From the NCBI GenBank assembly GCA_028551475.1, contig CM052359.1, positions 12,959,583-13,023,582 of the forward strand: 64,000 bases of DNA. The letters run 5' to 3'. Below, one piece after another: positions 10,861 to 22,699 of this stretch (position 1 is its first letter; the number at the start of each line of letters is the position of its first letter). The DNA comes from Casuarina equisetifolia. Lineage: Eukaryota; Streptophyta; Magnoliopsida; Fagales; Casuarinaceae. Below the pieces are notes generated by a model that was not told the DNA's origin, searched no databases, and was given only the letters and a program-made list of their open reading frames with translations. The translations under genes and the position numbers were made by a program.

Positions 10861-13083
10861 TTCTCTCTTTTTCATCTATGTGCTTCACCATGTCCATAAT
10901 TTCTCATTTTTAGTCTATTTAAAATATTCTAAATTTTGATCTCTAATTTGTTCTTTTTTTTTTTTTTTACGTATATGGACTACCAAATGAGATTAAAATT
11001 CAGGATTTCTTTTAGATATCTCAAAGTTTTAAACTAAATAAAATGCATTTAATGGCTCAAGTATTTATTCTTAACGGCTTAATATCAATTAATTAAAAGA
11101 AAATGATGCTTTTGTAAAGCATTTATCATGAGTATTCATAAAGTTATAGGAAATTACAGTTAAAAAGAGATGATATCAAGTACATCACTTTTATAAACAC
11201 TTATATGATTATATTGTTTAAAAGAAACAATAATAATTGGTTTTTTAATCCTTCTCAAGAAAGAGGAAAAAATATGCCAAACACATATTTTTAGTAAATC
11301 ATATTTTTATGACTAAATAATCCTCAGTATCCATTATTAATTATTGAAGTGGTAGGTCTGTTGTAAGAATTAACTTAATATCTCTATTATATGGCATTTG
11401 GCTTCATTCTCTACTACTGATGATAATTGACAAAAGACAAGCTATGAAATAGACCGAGATGGAAATTTACATAAAAGCAAAACAAGCAAAGCAATATGAT
11501 AGTTGCAACTAAAATAAAATGAAGAAAAATAAAACTAACTATTTTAGGTTGAAAATGTAAAAGATAATAATTAATGTTGTACATTGTTGTTCATCTATTA
11601 ATATGAATTAAGAATGACAATGACATTATTAATGCTATATTTCTTCTTTTCCTTAACCTATGATTGTTCACTAGCTAAACTAATAGCAAAAATTGGCATA
11701 AAAATTTGTTTGAAATTATGAAACATTGAGGCATGGCATTCTCCTATATCAACATAAGTTCAGTTTGTAATAATCCCACTAGTCTGATGGATTTGGCAAT
11801 GTTTCCTAGACATAATTCATCTATTACATGTTATAGATGAAAGCTTTAAAGATGATGGCACACTCAACACCCAAATCACTTAGTGTCCCAAGCATGAGAA
11901 ATATTTGACCTAAGGACTTCCCTACTTTCAGGAGAACCATTGATACCAATGATATCATGTTTGATTTTTTGGGATTGAAAACAAGAAACTACTTGAATTC
12001 TTTTGCAATCATCTTCAACACATATAATGAATTTGAATGTAAAGTATTAGAGGTAATTTCAAACATATTCCCTTATTTTTACAACATAGGTATGTTGCCC
12101 TTGCTAGAGTACCATTTAAAAAAAAAATCTCTTTAATATTACAATGCTTGCACCTAACTTATGCACATAAGGTGTTAAATTTCAAACTTCACAGTTGGCG
12201 TCTTTATTAGCTAACCACTAAACTAACTAGTTAAGTGACATAAAATGTTCTTGCATAAAAACCCTATCTTCGGTTTAGCTACTATGATCTCGGCCACACC
12301 TGTGTCATGTTCTATCTTGCATAATAAGTGGTTACAATTTTTTAGATTTGAATCATTTGTATGCATTATGGATGATCATGCTTTGCATCATGAGAATTCT
12401 TAAGAGATTGGAATGTATTATATTAATCATAAGAATGAAATATTTATTGATCATGGCTCAAGGATTGTTATTAATATGCTAGATAGATCATATTGGAACT
12501 TATGTTCAATATCAATACAATAAATTTGTCTAGAAATGATCCAAAATTCATATCTTCACCCTTAGTACAAACTGAAAGTTCATTCATACAAATTGAATGT
12601 TGGCATCTTTTCCAAATGTAAAATTTTCATTTTTACTTATTTATTTATTGTCTTCCGTCTAAGTAACAATACGTTAAGTAAGAGAAATTAACACATGGTC
12701 AGCTGTAGAAAGTCTTAACAAATCTAAAGCTAATGACAAAAACTACAAGAAAGAGCCAGCTAACTAATTACTATCTTTGGAGTACCCCACTCCTTGTTTC
12801 TTGGTCTACGAGGTTTGTGAAAAGAAGAGGCCATTAATATTCACACTATCAATTGGGTTAGTATTCTTAGCTGCCAATTGATGCGGGATGAGAAAATGGT
12901 CAACTGACAACGGGGGATCTCCACTGCACAAGGCTGGACGAGACGCCAATTAGAAGAAGCAAAGGGTGACCATGTAAGAACTATAACAGAGCATCGACCA
13001 GCTAGAATAAACCACGTGCAGTGTGGGAATGTAGCCAAGTAGAGGTTAGCAGCAGGGAAGGGTTGAGAGAGTACTGTTAAGAC
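10861..13083. other. No gene recognised
   Basis: AT-rich sequence with short frames only. A slightly GC-richer stretch at 12880-13080 contains an ACCACGTG element near 13011, but no coding similarity was seen on either strand. It may hold decayed transposon sequence. Confidence 0.6.
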
Positions 13084-13359
13084 GGGATAGGGATTTTATA
13101 TTTTACCATCACCTCCTCAAAACGCCCATGTCCATCCCAAGCCATAGCTCTCCGTCCCCCCAAAACCAAACCTGTCCAAAATAGTTTTATTACATCGGAC
13201 ATCAAGAGAGATTTCTCTTATGGGATAGGGATTTTATATTTTACCATCACCTCCTCAAAACGCCCATGTCCATCCCAAGCCATAGCTCTCCGTCCCCCCA
13301 AAACCAAACCTATCCAAAATAGTTTTATTACATCGGACATCAAGAGAGATTTCTCTTAT
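13084..13359 (+). repeat. 138-bp direct tandem duplication, nearly identical
   Basis: Positions 13084-13221 and 13222-13359 are two adjacent copies of the same 138 bases, from GGGATAGGGATTT to TTTCTCTTAT. I see a single difference (CCTGTCC against CCTATCC), so the duplication is recent. It lies just downstream of the Rf-like PPR pseudogene, which is on the opposite strand. Confidence 0.9.
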
Positions 13360-13799
13360 GCATTCTCTCGCACACCTCGCATAAAGAAACAAAACACAGC
13401 ACTTGGGAGCAGCGAAGCACGACGCATAGTCTGTAAATATTTCTTTATTTGAATGCACAACTATTTAGAATGAATTAGATCAATAAACATCTCATTCAAT
13501 GAGTTAAGTCAGACTTAGTGGACAATGAAACACAAGACATTGCACTTCATAGACTAGGACTATTTGTAGAAAATTATCAAAAACTTTTTTTATATTAAAA
13601 ATCATATAATCATAAAAAAATTTAACAATATTTGCAACATCTCTGTATCAACGAAACCCTTATATCAATATTTAAGAAAAATATTTTATTCATAGCTAGT
13701 TGATAATAATTGTGGGAAAAGATTTTAAATAGGAATGGCAACACAAATAATTTATAACAAATATGTTTATTCCTAAAAAGGTTGCCAAACATGAAACCA

Positions 13800-15723
13800 G
13801 TTCTAAAGAACTCAAACTCTATGACCCGCATTTTCAAATATATTCTTGTAACGTCTTATCTACCTTATCAGCGAACAAGAAGTTGACAAAAATGGTAATG
13901 ATGGTCGTCTTTGCTAAGAAACCCTTGACAACCATTATCTGGAAATATTTTATTGCCCACGATATCTCATCATGTTGCAAAAACCCTTGCATAATTGTGT
14001 TGAATGTGATTGCATTAGGGGAGCAACCATTCTTGTCCATTTTCTCAAGCAGTTCGCTCGCTTCGTTTAGCTGTCCCTCTTTACAAAGCCCATTGATCAT
14101 TATGTTGTAAGTCCAAACATTAGGTGATAAACCTTTTGCAGGGAGACAGTCAAAGAGTTCTCTAGCAATTGGAAGTTTCCTAGCATTACACATACCTGCA
14201 ATCAAGATGTTGTAAATCACAATATTAATGTCCAACTTCTTCTCCACCTCTTCGAATAGTGTCATTGCCTCATTAAATTGTAGACTCTTAAAGAGGCCAT
14301 CAAGCAAAATGCCATAAGTTATAATATCTAGATAGAGGCCACAACATTCCATCTCACGGAGCAGCTCTAGTGCCTTCTCAAGTTTCCCAACCCAGCAAAA
14401 CCCATCCATAAGAGTACTATATGTGACAATATTAGAAATCTGTCAATAGCTGTGCATTTCACGAAAGAGACTCATTGCCTCATCGAGTCCTTTACTTTTA
14501 CAATATCCATTGATCAATATGTTGTGACTAAATACACTTGGTGAACAACCCTTCCCGACCATCGAGTTAAATGCTTTGATAGCCTCACCCATCTTATTCT
14601 GCAAACAGTAACCATCAATCAAAGAATTGTAAGTCACAGTATCAGGCTCTACACCTTTATGGATCATCAAATCAAAGACTTCTTTTGCCTCTATCAATTT
14701 TCCTTCTTTTCCTAGTGCACCCACCAATATGTTGAAGGTACACAAATTTAGCATGATTTTCTTCTGTGTCATCTCATTCAATAGATTGCGTGCCTCCTTC
14801 AATTGTTTGAAATTGCATAAGCTTTGAATCAAAGAAGTCTAGGTAACCACATTAGGCTGCATACCTTTCTAAATCATCATATCAACAACTTCTTTTGCCT
14901 CCACCAACCTCCCTTCTTTTCCCTAATCATTCACCAATATGGTGAATGTCTACACATCTAGCATGATTCTCCTTTCTATCATCATGTTAGATAATTTAAC
15001 TACCTCCTTCAATTGCTTGAAATTACATAGGGCCTGAATCGTGTAAGTGATACAATTTGGTTGAATTCCTTTACTTGTCATTTCATCAACTAAGTTCATA
15101 GCTTCACCAATTTTACCTTGAATATAGAGCCCTTGACAACAATACCAAGCGTTGCACACTCCAGTTCAAAACCAAGTTTTAGAGCTCTCGCTAAGATGGA
15201 GAAACTAAAATCCACTCAAAATGTATGGTAAAACCAATTAATCAAAACATTTAGAATATAAAGATCGGGAGCAATTCTTAACAATTCCATTCATTTGATT
15301 AAAGAGATCACAATGGCATGATGCTTCAATCTTGCAATTGCACTCAACAACTGAAAAAAAATCCACAACAGAAGGCAAAGAACGCATGTGAAGCATGCTA
15401 TCAAACAATCCTAAGGATCATTAAGGTTCCTTAAGCTTCCAAATTCGCATCTATCTCTCAAAGATTGCAAGAACTTTGTCGGGTTTTCCTTTACCACTAG
15501 AAGTAGCGTTAGTGGAAGTAGTAATATAACCGCAAGAATAATGACAAATTTGAACAAAATGGAACGGAAGCCTTGTGTGATAATGGTAAGAAGAGTCAAC
15601 AAAATGATTCAATGAAAAAGCAAGCGAGTTTCTGGAATTAGCAGTCGTAGCCCTTTCCCAAGGAAGAAAGGCAGAAGCAATACCAAAAACACTTCTTCTC
15701 AGCCACATCATGAGAATGTTCAA
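13800..15723 (-). pseudogene. P-class (Rf-like) PPR protein pseudogene
   Basis: Read on the - strand, the translation starts near 15723 with a basic, Arg/Ser-rich leader (MMWLRRSVFGIAS) typical of mitochondrial targeting. It then shows about a dozen 35-residue PPR repeats of the P class, for example VEPDTVTYNSLIDGYC and LSPNVWTYNIMINGLCKEG. The spacing and sequence resemble restorer-of-fertility-like PPR proteins, which bind mitochondrial transcripts. In-frame stops occur near 14440 and 14835, and there are frameshifts near 15450 and in the 14900-15160 region. The longest intact stretch is the 191-residue C-terminal part (13834-14409), which ends a few codons after the last repeat. Confidence 0.85.
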
Positions 15724-17261
15724 AAGATGGAACTCTTATTGAAGTTGAAAGGCCCTTTCATTTGCAAGATGTTCTAAGTTGTGTATGCTCGGACGAGGTT
15801 TCCAACCTGTTGAAAGATAAAAGCATGTGATTCAACTTCTAGGAAATACCAATTGTAAAGCAATATAGCTGCCATTTTAATTTTCTTTTCTTTTTTTATT
15901 ATATTTGCATAATTCAAGATCATGTGCAAATGCAATGGAAGGAACTCTGGACAAAATAATACTCTTTGAAATGCTTTTGGAGTGTAAAACGAATAGTGTT
16001 GTTATAGTTTCATGGTACTCCCACCCATCCATCAACTCCATAAAGGATACAAAGGACAACAATTCATAACTGAAGAATTTAGAGAGAATTAATAATAAGA
16101 ACCAGATGGAACGCCAAAACAAGATGAGAATATTTTGTATTCAGTTTGGAAGAATCTTTACAATTTTATGTTAAATTTGTACAAGTGAGAAATCTTATCT
16201 AAAAAGTACTTTCTTCTTAGAAATTTCAACTACAACCCGCATCTGACCAGTTGAGAAAGTTACAAATTCTCGAGGTGATGAGCTTAATTCGCCATATATG
16301 ACTAGAGATTGTAACACCTACTTGGGCATTGGTAGGCCTGATGAACTTAACATAGCCTAGTGTGAATATTGGCCTGGTGGGTGGGTGTTTTCACTGCTCT
16401 TGCGTTCTTAACAACGATTGGGGAGACAAAAACAAAACTTTTTCCACCTTGAACGCAAGAACTTGGTCGCAGAGGCACCACAAAACACAGCAAAGTTCTG
16501 CTCAAGCAAGGACGACCAAGGAAAAAAATGCACGGAATTACAAGCAAAACCAGATATCAAAGGTTCATATCCATATCTTTCTACTTAACAAGAAATGGAA
16601 ATGAGAAAAGGTAAGTTTTGTGTTGGACAAAGAAACTCAAATATTTGTGTTAATTTGAGATTAAAAACTACTTCAATATAATTATTTATCCTAGATAATC
16701 GAAAGGAATTCTGTTTTTTGTTGGACTTAATATCTGATAAAAAATGCCACTAATTAGAGAAGTCCTAAAACATTTGCAATGAGCACCCTCTTTGTACGTC
16801 TCAAGTAAAAACTAGCACAAAAATCAGATGCATGTGGTTGGCAGAAGCCAAAAAAACCCTTCATCCAATCAGATCAAAAATTGCATCAATCAAAGGCATT
16901 CGTCGCGTTTCCAGTAAGCTTGATTTCTTTCAACAACAAGAACGCATCATGAGGGGCGTAAAACACAGAGTACAGCACAGAGGAAAATAAACATCTATCG
17001 TACAATCCACAATGGATATCTAGCAAAACCACGCCAAGACAAGTAGCCAAGTTCAGGACAAACACCGAAGAAAGGAGGAAAGATGTAACTTACTGTGCTG
17101 CGGAGGACCCTTACAAAGACAGTGGGAGCGACGGCGAGGTCTCGAAAGTAAGACGGAAACGTTGTAGGGTTTCTTCCTCTTCTAAGTTCTGGCCCTGCAG
17201 TGGTAGCCAGTAGTTCGTTGGCCGAAGTAATAACTAAAATACTTAGCCCACACAAACCACC
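15724..17261. other. No gene recognised; upstream region of the Rf-like PPR pseudogene
   Basis: Only short frames are present. The stretch 16990-17260 is GC-richer and could be an old promoter or 5' UTR for the - strand PPR pseudogene, but no conserved protein or RNA was recognised. Confidence 0.55.
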
Positions 17262-17340
17262 GGGCTGGTGGCGCAGTTGTCTAGCGCATAGGTCTCATAG
17301 CCTGAGTTATCCTGAGGTTTGCTAGTCATGACTCATGAGC
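17262..17340 (+). pseudogene. tRNA-Met(CAU)-like sequence, degenerate T arm
   Basis: The first 55 or so bases closely follow plant elongator tRNA-Met: GGTGGCGCAGTTG with the A box, then TAGGTCTCATAG with a CAT anticodon, then ATCCTGAGGT. The B box and T arm are lost and the 3' acceptor strand does not pair with the 5' strand. It could be a tRNA pseudogene or the head of a tRNA-derived SINE. Confidence 0.6.
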
Positions 17341-17639
17341 AACGTATTTCTTGGTAAAGTCAAATGATGCTTGCGAAAATAACCCGCCTTGAGCCTTCAC
17401 ATCATCATTTGGATTAATTTTCTTACTAAAATAAGTCTGCAGAAAGAGTATGCCCCTCCATGCATGAGAATTTGCTACAGTAATGTTTACATGTTAATGA
17501 TGCTAAGCTATGACACCACAGATCCAATAGCAATAGCCATCATAAGAGGGCTCTTATTTTTGTATGCTGAAATTTTTATTAATAAAATTCTCTTTCACCA
17601 AAAGAAAAGGATCCATCCCAAAATGTTGTTCCAATTACA

Positions 17640-18800
17640 TTCCCCTAAAAAAATCTTGAATTGTAGCAATTACCCTCTTTAATCACCTTAACACCAGCTT
17701 GGTAAAATTTACCTATAAACCCATTCAACCCTGGAGCACTATCCGGATCCAATGTTTTGATTGCCATAAGTATCTCATCCCAATGGAGGACCTCTAATAG
17801 CATTTCATTCTATGTAGTGGTGACTTATTGTGGAACAAACAATAGGATATCTCTGTGTTCCCTTTGGTCTAGCAAAAATTGAAAAAGGTGTATGAATGAT
17901 GAACTACTAAAGGCAATAAATGTTTTGGAATAGAAATTAACTTCCATTGGCCCCACTATAGCAACATCTGATGAATAACTACGTTTAGGCAGCTAAATAT
18001 TCCAAGTAGCCTAAGTATTTCATTCTTTTATACATGTAAGAAAATAAACAAAGTTTCTATCCCTTTTTTGCAACCATTTATAATGAACCTTGTCCTATAT
18101 AGTTTTCTCTTGTATTATTAGTAATTTATCATATTGATCTTAAGCTTCTTTGTATTCTATGTGTTTTTGTTTAAACCACCCTTGCTAAATATCTTTACCT
18201 AATAACTCAATTTGCTACTCTAAAATTGCTATTTGTTCTATTCTCTCAACTTGGTTTTTCTTATTTCATTCAATGTATGTCATTTTCATATGTTTCAAAC
18301 ACCCATGTAGTTCCTACCATGGACACCTTTCTTTATAAATTTTCCACTTATTAGCCAAATTAGTCAAAAAGAATTGCTTTTTAACCAAATGTCTTGCAAA
18401 CTTGAAGTTATTGCTTCTTTCTTATCTTCTTCATTGAAATAAAGAGAGGACAATGATCAAAATACATTCACAGTAAGTGAGAAACTTCTAAACATGAAAA
18501 TTGCACCATAGCTTTCATATTTAAGAGGATGTTATCTAACCACAACCATGTTTTTCTTCCTCCAATTTCATTACTACACTGTGTGAAAGGCTCTCCTTTA
18601 AATCCAACATCTACTAGCTTCATAGGTACAATAAAGTCATTAAATTCTCCAATTGCCCTTCTTGAATATAAATGGCCCTTTTCTTCTATTTGCAATGAAA
18701 TAATATTAAAATTACCACACAAAATCAATGTCTTGCCTTTAATATTCAAATGCATAAAAGAATCCCAATAATTGCCTTCAAACATGTGTGTCATAACTGT
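17640..18800 (-). mobile_element. L1-type LINE remnant (endonuclease and start of RT)
   Basis: On the - strand, 18794-18468 encodes an AP-endonuclease-like region of plant LINEs: ILCGNFNIIS (normally GDFN, so a key Asp is Asn here), then RRAIGEFNDFI, VDVGFKGEPFTQCSN, and a degenerate W-LDN-LLN motif. Further on, at 17800-17650, ILMAIKTLDPDSAPGLNGF corresponds to the start of the LINE reverse transcriptase. The intervening sequence is degenerate, and the RT core and 3' end are missing. Unit C of the PPR array begins about 60 bp beyond its 5' side. Confidence 0.8.
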
Positions 18801-18859
18801 TGGAAAATAAAGGTTTTATTGTGACAAAATTTATTTATGAATTATTTATTGACAATAGT

Positions 18860-20704
18860 TGAAGCTTGCTAGAAAGTGCATATACCTTTTGGTTTTGATG
18901 AAACAAATTATTATCATTGGGGGTTTTTCAAGGACATCACTACTTTACTATTGATAGGGTAATTGATCAAAATCCAGGATCATTATAACTTACAACAAGA
19001 AAGCCACAACTCTATTTTACAAGAAAGAAGATAGATTAGGAAGAAAGTAATTTAACCCCATCATTCTTAACTAATGTAAAATCTCATATGCCATAATGGT
19101 AACCCATCATGTTGGTATCTTATTTTTAGTATTGAAACTAAAAAGAGTCCATCAAATTCTTCACAAGAAAGAAAAGTGTCCAAAGAGACACAAAACTTAT
19201 TATAAACCCACAATCTCTATATTGTATTATAAAGGGTAGTGTATCACTAGAGATTATACATCTTAAAAGTTTTCTTTCAATCATGTATAAAAACTAAGAA
19301 GATGAAACAACATTTTTATCTACACTACAAGGATAAGAGGCTTAGTTTAAAGTTTTCACCAGCAAAAGCTTTGGAATGTTATGTCAATATGTTGAGAGTT
19401 AACATTATGCCAACAAGTTACACATTCTTGTTATTGGTCAAGGCTTATACCTCTTTGTCAACTTTGGAGTTTGGTGAAATGATATAGTGTCATGTTTAGA
19501 GAATTGGGTTTGGTTCACATGTGTTTGTTCAAATTACTTTCCTTGATTTCTACTCAAGTTTGGGTAAATTAGAAAAGTACTGAGTGTGTTTATGAAATGC
19601 TAAAAAGAGACATTTTTGCATGGAATTCGATGGCTTTTGGCTTACATTTAAGCCATGGATATAAGTTTTGTAAGGAAATTGTTTAAGAAGATGCCTAAAA
19701 TGAATACTATGACATCAAAAACTTTGATTGATGTATATGTGAGAGTGTGGAAATTGGATTATGCTAAGTTATTGTTCATCAAATGCCTGAAAAAGATATA
19801 GTCTTCTAGACAACCATGATAAAATAGTTATTCTCAGAAGTTTAGAGAAGAATTAGTTGTTTTTAATGAGATGATAAGTAATGGAATCAATCTTGATGAA
19901 GTTACCATGGTAATAATCATTTCAGCTTGTGCCTATGTTAAGCTACTTGAACTTGGAAAGGAAATGCACCTTGATGCACTACAAAATGGGTTCAAGCTTA
20001 ATGTTTAAATTGGGTTTGCTCTAATTGACATGTATGTGAAATGTGGGAGCATGGATTTTTCACTTTTGGTGTTCTTCAATTTGTTAGGGAAAAAAAAAAC
20101 CTATTTTGTTGGAATTCAGTCATTGAAGGGCTTGTAGCTCATGAACTTGCAATTAAAGTACTTTAGATGTTTGAAAGAATGGTAAGGGAGAAGGTGAAAT
20201 CAAAAAGGGTTACTTTTATGAGTGTTCTACAAGAAGGCCAAAAGAGGTTTTTAAGCTTTACCAATGGTTACTCTTTTAGTCCTAAAGTATAACACTATGG
20301 ATGCATGGTCAATCTTCTAAGCTAAACAAGTTTGCTTGAAGATGCATTGGAGTTGATAAAGAGCATGAAATTGCACCCAATTTTATTATTTTGGGTGGCT
20401 TGTTAGGCAGGTGCAACCTTTATAAAAATTGGGACATTATCAACTTGCTTACTAATGAACTATAGGTTTTAAAGCCCAACAATAATAGCCATTACCACCT
20501 ACTCCTTAACATATATGGTAAAGGAAATTCATAAGGTAAGGTTGCTCAAATTAAGTCAGCCATAAAAGATCAAAGCATGGAAAATAGATCTCCTAGATCC
20601 AATTGGATTGAAATGGAGAATAAAAAGATTCATCAATTTTTTGCTTATGATGACTCCAACCTAGCATTTAGTGAAATTTGTTTTTCTACTAAATTGATGG
20701 CTAG
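18860..20704 (+). pseudogene. Decayed E-type PPR unit C
   Basis: This is a complete-length repeat unit of about 1.84 kb. A 5' flank is shared with units B and D to G, and the reading frame opens at 19302 (MKQHFYLHYKDKRLS). PPR motifs follow: ALECYVNMLRVNIMPTSYTF, then degenerate copies of FDEMLKRDVFAWNSM and MYVKCGSMD. An E-type tail occurs near 20290-20640, ending in NWIEMENKKIHQF-like sequence. The first frame stops at 19487 after FGEMI, and later stops and shifts occur near 19580, 19800 and 20088. It is one of four tandem copies on this side. Confidence 0.82.
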
Positions 20705-22699
20705 TTGAAGCTTACTAGAAGGCACGTACACCTTTTGGTTTAAATGAAACAAATTATTGACTTTAAGGTTCTTTTTAAAGGTGTCCCTATTTTATTTTTA
20801 AGATGGAAACTAATCAAGATAAAGGATCATTGTAACTTATGATAGGAAAGCCAAAAATTTATTTACAAGTGTGTACAAGATGAAAGTCCCACATCAAAAG
20901 ATAAAATCTCTAAAGTAAAGTTTAAATTAAAAGAAAACCTTTCATCCTTTAAACTAGCTTTTAAGTTAGACATTTAGCCTTTCTAGCTACAACAAAAAAG
21001 ATAAATTTATTTACAAGTAATTCAATCCCATCATTCTCAACTAATGCAAAATCTCATATACCATGATGGTAACTCATCATGTTTGTATCTTATTTTCAAT
21101 GTTGAAATTGGAAGGAGTCCATAAGCTTAATCATGAGAAAGGAAAGTACCCCAAGTATCACAAAATTGTTATTGTAAACCCACAATCTTTACAATGTCTT
21201 GTAAGAAGTAGTATATTGCTTAAGATTGTACATGTCTAAAATTTTCCTTCAAGTATATATAAAAACCGAGAATGCATAACAACATTTTTGTCTACACTAC
21301 AATGATAAAAGGCTTTGCTTAAAAAATTTCCCAACAAAAGCTTTGGAATGTTACATCAATATGCTAATAGCTAAGGTCATGCTAATGAGTTACATGTTCT
21401 TGTTGTTGGTTAAGGCTTATATCTCTTTGTTAACTTTGGAGTTTGGTGAGACTATGCAGTGTCATGTTTAAAGAACTAGGTTCAGTTCACACATGTTTGT
21501 TCAAACTACTTTCCTTAATTTTAACTTAAGTTTAGGTAACATTGGAAGAGTAGTAGGTGAGTTTGATGAAATGCTGAAAATAAATGTTATTGCATGGAAT
21601 TCAATTGTTTCAACTTATGTTCATGCTAGGGATATGAGTTTTGCAAGAAAGTTTTTAAGAAGATGCCTAAAAGGAATACTGTAACATAGAAAACTTTGAA
21701 TGATGGATAGCAAGAGTGGGAAAATTGGAATTTATGGAGTTATTGTTCACTCAAATGCTTGAAAATATAGTCTCCTAGACAACCATGATATATAGCTACT
21801 CTCATAACAATAAGTTTAGAGAAGCATTAGTTGTTTTTTGTGGAATGACAAGCAATGGAATCAATCTTCTTAAAGTTATCATGGTAATAGTCATCTTGGC
21901 TTATGCCCATATTGAGGCATTCGACCTTGGAAAGGAAATGCACCTTAATGCATTGTAGAATGGGTTTGAGCTTATGTTTACATTAAGTCTACATGATTGA
22001 TGTGTATGCCAAATATTGGAGCACAGATTGTTCATTTTTAGTGTTCTCCAATTTGTAGGAAAACAAAAACCTATTTTGTTGGAATTTAGTCATTAAAGGG
22101 CTTGCATCTTATAAATTTGTAAATAAAGTACTCAATATGTTTGATAGAATGGTGATGGAGAAGATGAAACTAAAAAGGGTTACTTTTACGCGTGTCCTAA
22201 GGAATCACACATACAAGGCAAGTAGAAGAAGGCTAGAGGAGGTTCCTAAGCATGACTAATGGTTACTCTATTGTTCCTAAAGTCCAACAATATGGATGCA
22301 TGGTTGATCTACTAAGCAAAACAAGTTTGGTTAAAGATGCACTAGAGTTGATAAAGAGCATGAAATTAAACCAAATTATATCATCTAAGGTGCTTTGTTG
22401 GGTAGGTGCAACCTCCATTAGAATCTTGAAATCAATCAACTTGTTACTAATCAATTGTAAGTTTTAGAACTTAACAACAATGGCCATTTCAACCCGCTTA
22501 TTAACATGGATGGTAAATGAAATAGATAGGGTAAAGCTAGTAAAATCAAGTTAGTCATAAAAGATCAGGGTGTAGAAAAGAGATCACTAGGATGTAATTG
22601 AATTGAAATGAAGAAGAAAAAGTTTCATTAGTTTGTTGCCTTTGATGGCTCGCACTTAAATTTTAATGATTTTTATTTTTTTGGCTGAAATAGATGTTT
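20705..22699 (+). pseudogene. Decayed E-type PPR unit D, with a 148-bp insertion in its flank
   Basis: The layout is the same as in unit C but the unit is about 1.99 kb long. The extra length is mainly an insertion at 20871-21018 in the 5' flank. PPR motifs include GRVVGEFDEMLKINVIAWNS at 21547-21610 and DMSFARKFLRRC, and the C-terminal part near 22250-22460 contains YGCMVDLLSKTSLVKDALEL. The conserved Trp in TWKT is a TAG stop near 21687, and frameshifts follow. The E-domain-like tail ends near 22640. Confidence 0.82.
20856..21018 (+). mobile_element. Short insertion flanked by a 15-bp direct repeat, in PPR unit D
   Basis: AATTTATTTACAAGT occurs at 20856-20870 and again at 21004-21018. The 133 bases between are absent from the equivalent place in units C, E and F, where sequence is continuous across this point. 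A 15-bp perfect duplication suggests target-primed insertion (SINE or short LINE piece). No tRNA-like head was recognised. Confidence 0.6.

Noticed and set aside
13763..14110. 115-residue open frame on the + strand.
   Set aside because: It is antisense to the C-terminal PPR repeats of the Rf-like pseudogene.
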